The notes under the pieces are model-generated. The model saw only the letters and a program-made list of their open reading frames with translations, ran no database searches and was not told where the DNA came from. The translations under genes were made by a program, and so were the position numbers. From Ovis canadensis (lineage: Eukaryota; Chordata; Mammalia; Artiodactyla; Bovidae), in NCBI RefSeq assembly GCF_042477335.2, contig NC_091255.1:31908501-31972500 (forward strand): a DNA stretch of 64,000 nucleotides, written 5' to 3'. Shown one piece after another: positions 21,901 to 32,145 of this stretch. Numbering within the stretch: position 1 is the stretch's first letter; every line of letters starts with the position of its first letter.

Positions 21901-24900
21901 GCTGTGACCCCTGTCCTCACTATGCCCTTGGAGCAGACTCCTCTGCTTGGTTATTTTATAATCTGCAGCAAGACCAAACCTAAAGACAGAGATCTGCACT
22001 TTTTCCCTTGCTCCCCACTTTTTATCTGCCCAATCAGATACAGGGCTGTCCAAAAAAACCTGAATGAGTGAACAAATAAATGAAGATTTATGGAGAACCG
22101 TGTTAAGTTTCCCAGCATTTCTGCTTCCGTTGCCAGCCCCAGGACAAGTATCTTTTACGGACAGCTAGGGTCCACCTTTCTTGCCACTCAGGCCAGGCCC
22201 GTATCCCAAATCTGCTGGTTCTACTGAGTCTCTTATTTCTGATGTACTTTCAAATCCACCATCTCGCAATCAAGGCTTTCTGCCCTAAGTACTTCTATAC
22301 AGGAACGCACCATTCCATCCTTCTTTCTTCTCAACAATTGCTGCTGCTAAGTTGCTTCAATCGTGTCCGACTCTGAAGAACCCCATAGACGGCAGCCTAC
22401 CAGGCTACTCCGTCCATGGGATTTGCCAAGCAAGAGTACTGGAGTGGGGTGCCATTGCCTTCTCTCAACAATTGCTATTAAGTTACTATTTATAAATGGC
22501 CAATCCTCACGTCCTTACCACAAAAATACTATTACTTTTTCCCGCTTTAGTATCATCGCAGTACAAGAGGAAACCGATATTCACAGAAAATGTCGCAGAA
22601 TTTAGACAGGAGTTTGCTCCCAGGCTACATGATTTCCTGTAGCTGAAGGAGTAGCAACTTAAGTCTCCAGCCTTAAGTCTCTCCAGTTCTGCAGAAACAT
22701 CCCAGAAAACACCCTCCTGGAGATCCTCTGAAACTCGAAGCTGGGCCCCCTCCTCCCCCCTCCTCCCCCCTCCTCCCCCCTCCTCCCCCCTCCTCCCCCC
22801 TCCTCCCCCCTCCTCCCCCCTCCTCCCCCCTCCTCCCCCCTCCTCCCCCCAACGAAGCCCCGCCCATCCCGGAGCACGCGCGCACCCACGCGGACCCGGC
22901 TTTGCTGCGTCACTCCCCACTGGCCGCACCCTCCCTCCGCGCCTGCAGGAGTCCCGCCCCCTACCCAGCCCCGCCAATCCGCGGATCCGGACCCGCCCCT
23001 CCCGTGCCGGGAAGCGGCCTGGAGTTGCGCCAGCCCCTCCCTCTCGTCCGGAGGGCGGGCGGAAGGGCGCGCGTTCGCGGGAGGTCGGGAGGGAGCTGCC
23101 GGCTGGGAGTAGTCTCGAGGCTGCGCCTCCGCCCGCCTCATTCGACAAGTCAGGCTCCGGTTACCTCAGGGCTGTGACCCCGCAACAGAGGCCGGGGAGG
23201 GCTGGCCCACCGGAGCCGTGACGCCGCCCATCCCCTAAGCTTCCCTAGAGCGCCGAGTGGGAGACCCCGAAGCTGCCCCCGCAGTCCGGGAGGCCTAAGT
23301 CCCTCCCACTCCTCAACGGCTACCTCCTGGCTCCGCAGCAGCCGAGCGTGGCCGCCTGCCCCACCCCCACAGCCTCCTTCCCGGCACGCGGAACCCTCGG
23401 CCGGTTTCCAGGGAAACCGAAACTCGGGCCGTCATGGCAACAGTCTTATCTGGCGGGCACCCCCCCTTCCCCGTACGGCCGAGAGAAGCCAATTCCCAAA
23501 GGCAGGGGACACACGGCAAGGAGGGCCCCTTGAAAAGGCTTCTTTTAAATCATGGGGGAGGCAAAACGTAAGGTTTTAGGTTCGGTGACCCCCAGGACTA
23601 CCCATAATCGAGAGTGCCGCATTTCCCCTTCCCCAAGGTTTAATCCCCAAAGTCGGGAGGTGGCATCTACGTGCGCTCAGTTGCAAGGATCTTGATACTT
23701 TTGGGCTAAAAGTCCGGGGCGCGCAGCGGGGTGGGGCGTATTTCATGGGTTCCCCTGTGGGAAACGAGCCACGCCCAGCACCCCCCACCCCCTACGGTAG
23801 AGTCTCGGGCCGAATCCGGTTCCCGCCCAGCACTGCGGGCGCGACGGAGGCACCGGTCGCCCTACGTCCTTCCCATTCTCCGGGCAGTAGCGCGCGGCAG
23901 GCGGTAAGGCGGGGCGGATTCCGGGCTAACACCGAGTCGCGGGGGCCGTGCAGACGGTAGGGCTCCGCAAGGCCGCCCGGCGGGGGAGGGGAGCAGAGCG
24001 CCAGCGCCGCGCTCCCTCGCGCACGCGCGCCGGTCACGCCGCCTCCACCCGGGTGGGGAGCCCCGCTGACGTCAGCCGGGCCATGTGCTCGGCGCCCGCG
24101 TGGAGGCGGGCGGGGCCGTGGGGGGAGAGGCGGGGCGTGCGGGGAGGCGGGGCGTGGAGGCAGCCTGCGCGGCGGCGGTCTCCCGCCCTTCTCTGGGCCT
24201 TGCTTCTCCCCCAAGCCTGCATACCTGAATGTACCGCAGCGCCGTCCGCAACACGCTCAAATTCGACGTCTTCTTGTCGTCCACGTTGGGGATGTTGCGC
24301 TTCAGGGTCTCAAAGCATTCCTTGAGATGGGCCCTCCTGGGGAAAGGGAGCAGGGCCGGTCAGCCAGCGTCAGGGGCGGGAGGGAAGGTCCAAGGAGAGC
24401 TTGGGGACCAAGGATGGGACCTTCCGGGTAGCTGGTGGGGCGGGCTGAGTCACAAGCTCACACACACACACACACACACACCTGTTCTTCTCCAGCTTGT
24501 TGTGGACTTCTCTGGTTCCGATTCTGAAATCCAGACAGACAGGGAGCTCAGGGAGGAGGGCCCAATTAGGTGGCCTTCCCACCCCCTGCCCCCACTCTCC
24601 CCAAATGCCACAGGCTTTTTGTCCCTGACATTCTCTCCCTAGAGAAGGAGTGATGAAAACTGTTGGCCCTGTGTCCTGGTGCATACACCCTCCGGAGGGT
24701 ACGGGTAGGCTCATAATTCACAACCCCTTCATATTCCACCCCACCTGTGCACCTGTGAAGGGCTCTTGGGATTGGGAGAAATAGCCAGTGGACCCTGGCC
24801 CTTACCCAGGAGGTCTAAAGGCCTGGTGATGCCATTAGACCCAACCTTGGAGGGGGTCAGAGGAGCCTGAGAACAGCAGAGGGCAATGACCATCCCCCAC

Positions 24901-27900
24901 TCCCCAGGGTGGGGATAGTCCTGCACAGTGAGAACATATCCAGATACAGGAAGGTGCGGCTCTGACAGGCTAGCTGGGAGGGCACTTTCTCTTGCACACA
25001 CAGCCCCAGCTGTGGGCAGTTCTCTCCATCCCACCAGCCCCCACTCTGCCACACCTCACTCACCCCCCAGGCCTCTTTTTCTGTTCGGTGGATTTGACTT
25101 CTTCAGCGGGTGCCAGCTTCAGGGTCCCAAGCGTGGATGGAGGTGGCTGTGGGGGAGCCAGCTGGGACTGGACTCCGGGGTGTGGAGCAATAGTCAGGAT
25201 TGGGGTGGGCAGGGGCTGCAAGGGCTTGGGGCTGCCAGTGGGCGGAACGGTGGCCTTGGTATCTGGCAGTAGAGGAGCAGGAGTGGGCACCTGTGTCCTG
25301 GTGGGAAGGGGGGCAGGCTCCTTAATGCTTAGTCCAGGGGTGCTGACCAGGGCTGGCTGGCGAGGTGCCAGGGGCAGAGGCTGGGCCGTGGGGGGTAGTG
25401 GCGGGGGTGGGGGCAGAGGCTGAGGGGAGTTGGTCACTACTGGAATAGGAATGACAGTCAGTGGGGTGGGGGTGGCCAGTGGTGGCGGGGGGGCTGGTGG
25501 AGGGGCCGGCGGTGACAGAGGCAAGGGTGGTGCCTCAGTGCGGGGCTCCTCCACCGGCATGGTGTGGGCCAGCCGGGCCAGGCTGTTGGCCTTCTTCTGC
25601 TCCTGTTCCCGCTCCCGCTCCAGGCGAAGCCTTTCCTGTTCCTCTGCACAGAGAGAACACAGCTGTCTCTCAGCAGGGCCTGCAGTCCTGGGTGCCCCAG
25701 CTCCCGTTGTCCTCCAACTGTAACCCACCCTGACCCCACACCAGGGAGCACCCATTGCCACCACAAATACATACACTCATCCACACCCAGCCAGGCACCG
25801 GGCACAGCAGTGAACAAATAAAACAGACTCCTGGTCCTTGCTGTTGAGGAGCTCATAGACCAGGGGAGGAGGGGCGTAGGACAAATCACAGAATTAACAA
25901 CCCAGGATGTGGGAAGAGAGAGGCTATGGAAAGAGCAGAAGCTGTCAGTGAGGGTGCCGGAGGAGGCCTGGCACACTGCAGGTTGAAGTGTTAAGCAGGT
26001 GATGGGCAGGGGCAACAAGGCTGAGGAGAGGGAGTGGTAGATGAGGTGGGGAGAGGCCAGTCCACAAATGATCTCACAGGACACCACAGGAGAAGAGAAA
26101 GTGCAAGTCACTCAGTCGTGTCTGACTATTCGCACCCCATGGACTGTACAGTCCATGGAACTCTCCAGGCCAGAATACTGGAGTAGGTAGCCTTTGCCTT
26201 CTCCAGGGGATCTTCCCAACCCCAGGGATTGAACCCAGGTCTCCCACACTGCAGGCAGATTCTTTACCAGCTGAGCCATGAGGGAAGCCCAAGAATACTG
26301 GAGTGGGTGGCCTATCCCTTCTCCAGTGGATCTTCCCAACCCAGGAATCAAACCGGGGTCTCCTCCATTGCAGGTGGATTCTTTACCAACTAAGCTATCA
26401 AGGAAGCCCCACAGGAAAAGAGAAGAGGCAGTCAAATCCTAGATTCTGGGGCACTACCTTCTAGAGGGCAAGCATTACCTTCGTTTCACAGATGAGACAG
26501 ATTAGCTCTAAGAGGCAAAATGATTTGTTAAGGATCATACTGCAAATAAACACACACACACACCCTACACCCGTGTGTCTCACTAGAGCCCCACACTGCA
26601 AGCAGGAGGGGCCATCACCTTCAGCACACATAGGAGACAAGGCCCGGGACTCAGGACTGCCAGGCTAGGTCCCAAAGCCTGTTTCCTCAATCGAGGTCTA
26701 TACCCCAAATGCTCCTGGTCCTTCTCTGCCCTTGGTTGTGCTGGAACTTATTCCACCACCACCAGCAGCAGACTAGAAAGGGAAGAGGCAAGCAGAAAGG
26801 AAAGCAGGGCTTTTTAACAGGGGTTGAACAAGGCAATGAGCTCCAACAACCCTCCACGCCTCAGTTCAGCATCTGAGGTCTGCTCAGCAGTGGGCGGAAA
26901 CCAGGGCCAAGGCAGAGCCCCCCTGCATTGGGATGCTCCTCTCCATTCCCACCCTGCCCCGTCCCCTCCCAGGCCCCACCATTCCAGTTCCCTGGCTATA
27001 GGCTGGGGCCAGGGCCCTGGAGAGCCGCTGAAGCAGCCCCACCACCCCACAGGCCAGGGAGCAGGCCAGCCCTCCCCTCCTGCCCAGTTCACCACACTGC
27101 TGACTAACAGAGCTGACAGCACAAGGCGGACACGCCCCAAACACACCACCACCCACAAGGGGTGGGGCTGGGGGAGGCAAGGCTGTGCCCCTGTGGGAGA
27201 GGACAGCATCACCCTCTCGACAGGTCTCTGGGCCAGGGACCCCAGAAAACATGTGGCCTTGGGGGGCCCTTTGGCCAATCAACCACTGGTGTGTGAGCCA
27301 GGCCTGCTCAGAGCCCCTCCCTCCTGCCGAGAAGAAGAGGCGCAGGAGGAAGTAGGGGGAAGTGTTCTGAGAGGGGAAGCGCTCAGTGGTTTCCCAGCAG
27401 CCAGCATTCAAGGGCTGGAGTCAGCAAGCGCAGCCTCTTCCGTGTCTCCCCTGGCCCCTCAGGAAGGGAAGCTGCCCAGCCTGCACCGGCCTACTTCTTT
27501 ACAGCCACCAGCACTGGCTTCCTTTGCGGCCCTGGAGAAAACCCGCCCTCTATGCTCCCCTTTCCACACTGGGAAAGAAACCTGCTGAGTTCAGTCAAGG
27601 AGACCTTCTCAGGCCCAGCCCAGGACACCCCCAGTCTACTCCACACCTCCCCAGACCCCAAGCCCAAGACAAGGTCCTGGAGCTCGGAGCCCAACACAGC
27701 CCTACCTCCATTCCTTTGAGCCAGGACCTGGGCTTTCACTGGCCTGGGGGCAAGTGTGCCCCTCTCCAAGCAGGGCAACAGACAGGGCCTCAAGCCCCAA
27801 GGTCAGGCACTCTGGGAACCCAGAATGGAGGCAAACCTCAGATTCCCCGTATTTCCTTTCTTGTATTCCCCATGTTTTAAGGCAACTCCAAAGCTCCACT

Positions 27901-30900
27901 AGAAGATGGCAACCTCCTTCTCATATACCCTCTCGTCCAGCACCAGGCAGGTGCCAGGCTCACAGGTGCCAGGAAGGGCCCAGATGAATGGCCAAGCTCT
28001 ATCACACCTGGATCAGCATGAGAAAGCTTAACTGGCACTGAAGAGGGAGGCAGCCCAGGCCAGATCCAGCCCACTAAAGCCTCCTGCCTCCTCCTGGCCG
28101 GTTCTGACCCATCCCTTGCCCAGTATGGACCCTTCTCCTGTGCACTGGGAAGACGGAAACAAAGCGTGCAGAGCAAACAAGTGTCAGCAATACGGGTTTA
28201 AGCTCCTAAATGCTGCTGCACCCTTGGGTGCACCCCTCTTCTCACTCCCATACATGCACACACACACTCTGGCACCTTCCCTGGGCTCTGCCCAGAAGCT
28301 GCCCCAGAGAACTGAGCATCACCCTTCTGGGTGACCTGGGGGCCAAGGCTACAGCCCCCAATGGAGAGTACAGGCTTTGAGGTTTTCCCGAAGCCACTGT
28401 GGCCCAGCACCTCAGCCGGGGCCAGAGGAGACCGTATCAGGGGCCTACCAATGTCCAGGGGAGTTCTCTCCTCCTACATGTAATAGGGACATGATGCACA
28501 AGGCAGGCACAGGGTGGGACTAACTCAGAAGAGGGTCCCATTTGAGTCAACTTCTATGATTGACAGAAATGACCAGGCCTCCATGCTGGCCACCAGGATG
28601 GCCTCGCCCTCTCCCCTCCTGTACCAACATGAAGGTGCACACCCATCCTTGGACTCATCATGTGAACAGAGTAGCTGGTCTAGGTCAGAAAACGGTCACT
28701 TGAGGCTTGAAGTTGAATGGGGGCCCAGACAAGAGGATCCCTGTTCAGGGGTGCCCATCGGGTACACAGTCCCTGGAAAGCAGTTCTGGTCAGCAGGCTC
28801 CCCAGCAGCACACACACTTCTCTTCCATTTCTCGCCACCCCAACTTAGAGAACAAAACCTCTAGTAGGAGCAAAAAATGAATTCTAGAGATTAGGCTGCT
28901 GCAGCCAAGTCAAGCTATCTGTGCATGAGTTTTGGGAGTAAATCTGGCTTTCCAGCAGCCATCCGTCCATCCCCTAAGACCTCCTGCTCCACCAACAAGA
29001 AGCTTTAACTACCTGCCTCTAGTTCTCACCACCTGGGGGAGGGGCAGGGCGCTACAACTTCTTAGTGGAGAGCCATTCCCAGGTTCCTTCCAAGTGTTGC
29101 AGACGTCATCCTTGTGATTCTTACTCTCAGCTCTGGACTGACTTATTTCGGAAAGGGTGGTAGACACTGACAGCGAGCGTTTCCTCCACTCCCTCACAGG
29201 GCCAACCAGCCTGCGGGGTAAGTGAAGGTGAAGCGAGTGTTCTTTGGTCGATCCTGCCGCCTCTAGCACAGTGGGCGGTACACAGTGGGGACACAATGGG
29301 GACTCCTGAGCTGCACTGTGGATGGCGGTAGCAGGTGACTCAATCTCTCCAAATCTCGTGCACGCTCCTCCCCGAGCCGCGCTGGTCCCGCACGCAGGAC
29401 AGTCTCGGTCGCCACCTGCACTGTCCACCGCCTGACCCTGATCTGGACCTCGAAGAAAGCGGGAGGGGCGCGTGAGCCGAAGTCCTGACCCCTCAGTTCC
29501 GAAAACCCAAGCGTTCTCAGTCTCACGTATCTCAAGTGACTCTTGACCTTGAGAGGCCGGACGAACCGACTTGGCCGGCGGACCCGCGGCTCCCCCGCCC
29601 CTGGCCCGCTGCTACTCCCCCCGCCCGCCGCCGCGGCGGTACACGCTGCAGGCGCGCGCGCGCACACAACACACACTACTACCTCCTGCATGACTCATCA
29701 TTGAAGCAACAATAGGCAGAAAGGAAAGGAGGGCGAAGCACTCTCTCCACCACAATCTACCCGACCGGGGGCTGGGGAGAGGGCTGGAGGGGGCAGCAGT
29801 CCCCGGATACTGCACACACGCCGCCGATCCAGGGCTGCGACCCTCGAAGCAGTCCGGAAAACGGAGGTCTTTCCCTGGCCCCTATTTCTGCAGCACCCTT
29901 AAGCTGGGGCCACCAACAAGGGCGCGTGGAGATAAGGGCATATGAAATCTCCGTCTCCCCGCTTCGAAAGAGCACCAAAGTTTGCCCCTTCTTGCCCGGC
30001 TCATTTCACATCGCGGTCAGGGGTTCTGCCAGGGGGTCCTGGTGAGAACGTTTGGGGGGGTGGGGTTAGTGGGAGCATGTGAGCTCTATATATCCTGTCG
30101 CTCGGCTATTCTGAGGGTTTCCCTCGCGCCAGGAGCAAAAACGGGAGGCTGGGGCGAGAACCGACAGGTGAGCGCGGCTCCTCCCACGTAGGGCAAAGGC
30201 TCTACCAGACAGATGCCCAGCGGCCAGAGCCAGGGCCCAACCCGGCGCAAGGCCCCTCGTCAGCCCCGCCCAGGCCCCGCCCCCAGCCGAGCGCTAGGCT
30301 GCGGGGAGGGGCTGGGCCGCGCTGTCCCCAGCGGGAGTGTCCCCCGTGCACGTGGTCGGGGGCGGGGCCGGTCCACGTCACCACCCGGTGTAACCAACGG
30401 GCTTGAAACGCAGGCACACGCAACATTCCAGCCGAGAGCGGGTTTGGAACGCGTAGACACGCCACATTCCACACCGGCTAAAGTGGGGCGCAGCAAGGGG
30501 GGCCCGGGGTCTGCCCCCGGCGACCTGCCGGCCGTCTCGCAGATGTCCAATCAGCCCGGCTCTCACCCAAACCCCTGTCGCGGGACCCAGCCCAGCTTTA
30601 GGAGGCGGGGTCAGGCGGGGCTGGCCAGGATCATAAGACACGCGATGTCATTTCATTCTGCAAAGGCCGCCTCCGCCCCAAGCGGCGCGTAGATCTGCCG
30701 GGAGCGCCCCCCGCACCCTCCCCACAGGGCCAGGGAAGCCGGGGAGCTGCTCCGCGTAGAGTAATTCCACCCCCCACTCCGTTACACACACGCCCACTCG
30801 TGTGCACTAGACACTCGCCCGTGTACACGTCCGTCCATCCGCTCTCATCGAGGTTCGCATCACACAACCCCGTGCATACACGCACACACGCGCTGGTCTA

Positions 30901-31332
30901 CCACCCCACGCAACACCATTCTTCACCCCACCCCCAGGTTCGCACATATTCATCCCTACCGAGGGCACAGCTGACCCACAGCAAAAGAGACCCCCATGAA
31001 AGGTGCACGAGAGGTGGTAGGCAGTTGGGGTGGCGCCTACAGGAGCCGGGTCCCTCGCTGCATGTTAATGAATTCATTAATTAATTTCACTGCCCACAAC
31101 ACTCCTCCCCGGGCGGCGGCTCTTGCGCGGATCTTTGCACTGCCCGGCTTCGCGGGCCGCCCGGGAGCGGGTACCGCGCGCGGTTTCGCGTAGGCTCGGG
31201 TACCGGGGTCGCTCGCCTCCCCTTCCCTGGTGCCCCAGGGGCCCAGCCCGGCCGCTCACCACGTGCTCTCTGTTGTTGCTGTGCTTGCCATTCCAGGAAG
31301 CGGGCCGCCTCCAGTAGCGTCTCTATGCTCAT
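18166..31332 (-). CDS. MNT: MNT, complete coding region (6 exons, minus strand)
   Basis: MAX network transcriptional repressor: a nuclear bHLH-leucine-zipper protein that dimerises with MAX, binds CACGTG and recruits SIN3-HDAC, opposing MYC. Coding exons in order of transcription: 31260-31332, 25064-25643, 24482-24523, 24225-24336, 19057-19249, 18166-18923. They join in phase to 585 codons plus stop, close to the 582 residues known for human MNT. Domains: SIN3-interaction helix (residues 1-24), proline-rich repression region (about 45-215), basic region and helix-loop-helix (about 222-269), leucine zipper (about 270-305), acidic patch (about 330-345), and a Pro/His/Ala-rich C-terminus. The start ATG is the first in the CpG-island exon and begins the SIN3-interaction helix. 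Confidence 0.96.
18361..18396 (-). repeat. MNT: In-frame tandem duplication (QPVAVS twice) in MNT exon 6
   Basis: Two 18-base units encode QPVAVS QPVAVS. The units differ at synonymous sites, so the duplication is not brand-new. Confidence 0.8.
19057..19249 (-). CDS. MNT: MNT coding exon 5 (leucine zipper)
   Basis: 193 bases, acceptor GTTCTCCAG, donor GTGAGC. It encodes SLKRKEKEYEHEMERLAREK and the zipper through LAELKHELSQWMDVLEIDRV, then the Ser/Thr-rich QASTSTAS. The zipper mediates pairing with MAX (and MLX). Confidence 0.95.
19250..21769 (-). other. MNT intron 4 (3' part), no gene seen
   Basis: Intronic sequence. Pyrimidine-rich on the plus strand, without ruminant SINEs. Open frames here match no known family. 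Confidence 0.6.
21770..22090 (+). repeat. L2 LINE 3' fragment
   Basis: Block order matches an L2 3' end: CTCTGCCCCACACTTATC, CTTCAGGTCCCAGCTTAAAG, CCTTTCCTCAGCAGCAACTT, a TTATTTTATAATCTGC block, and a terminal GAATGAGTGAACAAATAAATGA-like tail. Ancient copy in MNT intron 4. Confidence 0.6.
22343..22462 (-). repeat. Bov-A SINE with target-site duplication
   Basis: BovA body on the minus strand, beginning GCTGCTAAGTTGCTTCAATC and ending GGGGTGCCATTGCCT. Flanked by a perfect 14-base duplication TCTCAACAATTGCT (22329-22342 and 22463-22476). In MNT intron 4. Confidence 0.92.
22746..22850. repeat. 10-base G/C-rich minisatellite in MNT intron 4
   Basis: Ten perfect copies of TCCTCCCCCC (22751-22850) plus a partial leading unit. 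On the MNT sense (minus) strand it reads as G6 runs separated by AGGA, so the pre-mRNA and coding strand carry a dense G-quadruplex array. The open frames across it are repeat artefacts. Confidence 0.95.
24018..24029. promoter_or_regulatory. NRF1 consensus site
   Basis: Matches YGCGCAYGCGCR exactly, within the internal MNT CpG island. Confidence 0.55.
24067..24074. promoter_or_regulatory. Palindromic CRE (TGACGTCA)
   Basis: Full CREB/ATF palindrome in a CpG island, 38 bases from the NRF1 consensus. CREs in such islands are typically bound constitutively. Confidence 0.55.
24225..24336 (-). CDS. MNT: MNT coding exon 4 (helix-loop-helix)
   Basis: 112 bases, acceptor TTTCCCCAG, donor GTATGC, ending in phase 0. 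It encodes the end of the basic region (RRAHLKECFETLKRNIP), the loop NVDDKKTSN and helix 2 to LRYIQ. A second AG three bases into the exon (CAGGAG) is a possible NAGNAG alternative that would remove one basic-region Arg. Confidence 0.95.
24459..24481. repeat. (CA)11 microsatellite forming the MNT exon 3 donor
   Basis: Eleven CA units plus C on the plus strand. On the MNT sense strand intron 3 begins G(TG)11, so the first TG unit is the splice donor directly after exon 3 (ends at 24482). Confidence 0.92.
24482..24523 (-). CDS. MNT: MNT coding exon 3 (basic region micro-exon)
   Basis: Only 42 bases, acceptor TGGATTTCAG. It encodes IGTREVHNKLEKN and two bases of the following Arg. The E-box-contacting His (24502-24504) and Glu (24490-24492) are here, and the contacting Arg is split over the exon 3/4 junction. 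The donor GT is the first unit of a (TG)n microsatellite. Confidence 0.94.
25064..25643 (-). CDS. MNT: MNT coding exon 2 (proline-rich repression region)
   Basis: 580 bases, acceptor TCTGTGCAG, donor GTGAGT inside a run of six G. It begins with a charged helix (EEQERLRLEREREQEQKK), then about 150 residues dominated by Pro, Ala, Leu and Thr (PLPLSPPAPPPAPPPPLATP), ending EQKKRPGG just ahead of the basic region. Confidence 0.95.
26100..26408 (-). repeat. Bov-A2 dimeric SINE
   Basis: Two head-to-tail BovA units on the minus strand, joined near 26288, flanked by a near-perfect 16-base duplication (26084-26099 and 26409-26424, one mismatch). In MNT intron 1. Confidence 0.9.
26465..26550 (-). repeat. 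MIR SINE fragment
   Basis: Reverse-complement MIR core: CGTTTCACAGATGAGACAGA, AAGAGGCAAAATGATTTGTT, AAGGATCATACTGC. Confidence 0.6.
30349..30354. promoter_or_regulatory. E-box CACGTG, MNT intron 1
   Basis: Canonical MYC/MAX/MNT site in the MNT CpG island. Confidence 0.5.
31065..31080. promoter_or_regulatory. AT-rich homeodomain-like palindrome in the MNT CpG island
   Basis: Perfect 16-base palindrome TTAATGAATTCATTAA, continued by TTAATTT, 180 bases inside intron 1. Two TAAT half-sites face each other, plus a TTAATTAA. Stands out in the surrounding GC-rich sequence. Confidence 0.4.
31260..31265. promoter_or_regulatory. E-box CACGTG at the MNT exon 1 donor
   Basis: The palindrome covers the last six bases of MNT exon 1; its final G on the sense strand directly precedes the GTGAGC donor. 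Confidence 0.5.
31260..31332 (-). CDS. MNT: MNT coding exon 1 (SIN3-interaction domain)
   Basis: Starts at ATG 31330-31332 and encodes MSIETLLEAARFLEWQAQQQ followed by QRAR. The amphipathic helix is the SID shared with MXD proteins. It ends on the first base of a Glu codon at a GTGAGC donor. The exon end and donor form a CACGTG E-box (31260-31265). Confidence 0.95.
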
Positions 31333-31868
31333 CGCGCCGAGAGCTGCCGGGGGCGCGCCGGGGCCGAGACTGCAGCCCGCGAGCCGGGCACAGGTCAGGC
31401 TGGCGGGCGGGCAGGAGGGAGGGATCACCTCCGGGGGGCGACAGGACTGGGCGGCGCAGCGCACTCCGCAGGGAAGAACGGGGGAGCACAGGAAGAAAAA
31501 TCAATGTCTCCCCAGATATTTGCAAAATGTAACTTGCAAATTTTTAAAAATCTGATGCAAAAAAAAAAAAAAGGCGGCACTGCCTCCCTCCTTCCCCTCC
31601 CTCTCTTCCTCCCTTCTGATGCCTCCCGCCCTGCGGCCCCCAGGAGTCCCGCCGACAAGAAAAGGCTTTGCAACAAGATGGCGAGGAGGCACAGACACAC
31701 ACAACAAGGGAAGGAGCCGCGCTGCCCCCGGCCGCCGCCCCCGCTACTACACCGGGGCCGCAGCCAAAGCCCGGACCGGAGCCCCCTCCCGTAGGGCCCT
31801 GGCGTCTCAAGAAGGGAGGGGCGGGGCCCCGGGCGGCCTGGCCCCGCCCACCCGAGACAGCGCGCGCA

Positions 31869-31874
31869 CACGTG
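31869..31874. promoter_or_regulatory. E-box CACGTG upstream of MNT
   Basis: Canonical site about 540 bases upstream of the start codon, in the CpG island. Confidence 0.5.
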
Positions 31875-32139
31875 GCCTGGGTGGGGGTGGGAAAAGCTCC
31901 AGCCCGGTTCGCGCCCTGCATTTCCGCTCTCCCGCCCCGCCTCGCCCCGCCCCGATTGCAAGCCACAAGTTGAGCAACGGCTGCGTGTTTGGGTCATTCA
32001 CAACGAAATTTGTCCTGCTGGAGGTAAAAAAGGGTGAAAAATTCAGGACTTAAGTTTAGCTCAAATAAGAATATTCCAGGTCAGGGAAACCTAGGTTGGT
32101 AAAGACTGGCCTGACCCCTGGGTCTCCGCTTTCTACCTA

Positions 32140-32145
32140 CACGTG
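32140..32145. promoter_or_regulatory. E-box CACGTG upstream of MNT
   Basis: Canonical site about 810 bases upstream of the MNT start codon. A further one lies at 33310-33315. Confidence 0.45.

Larger units (their letters stand above)
22855..24140. promoter_or_regulatory. MNT: Internal CpG island in MNT intron 4, abutting the bHLH exon
   Basis: Very high GC and CpG density, distinct from the MNT 5' CpG island 7 kb away. It holds several GC boxes, a full NRF1 consensus CGCGCACGCGCG (24018-24029) and a perfect CRE TGACGTCA (24067-24074), 150 bases from exon 4. This looks like an alternative or antisense promoter, but no transcript can be seen from sequence. Confidence 0.6.
25644..31259 (-). other. 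MNT intron 1
   Basis: 5.6 kb intron holding one Bov-A2 dimer, MIR remnants, and a CpG-rich 5' third. The 254-codon plus-strand open frame at 26824-27588 shows no domain and is taken as chance. Confidence 0.8.

Noticed and set aside
22746-22850. CRISPR-like array
   Set aside because: Uniform 10-base tandem with no spacers in a mammalian intron; it is a minisatellite.
22507-23148. Gly/Glu/Arg repeat protein
   Set aside because: Translation of the 10-base minisatellite plus CpG island; three frames give similar repeats and there is no splice or start context.
26824-27588. 254-codon plus-strand gene in MNT intron 1
   Set aside because: No recognisable domain, biased Pro/Ser/Ala composition expected from GC-rich antisense intron sequence.
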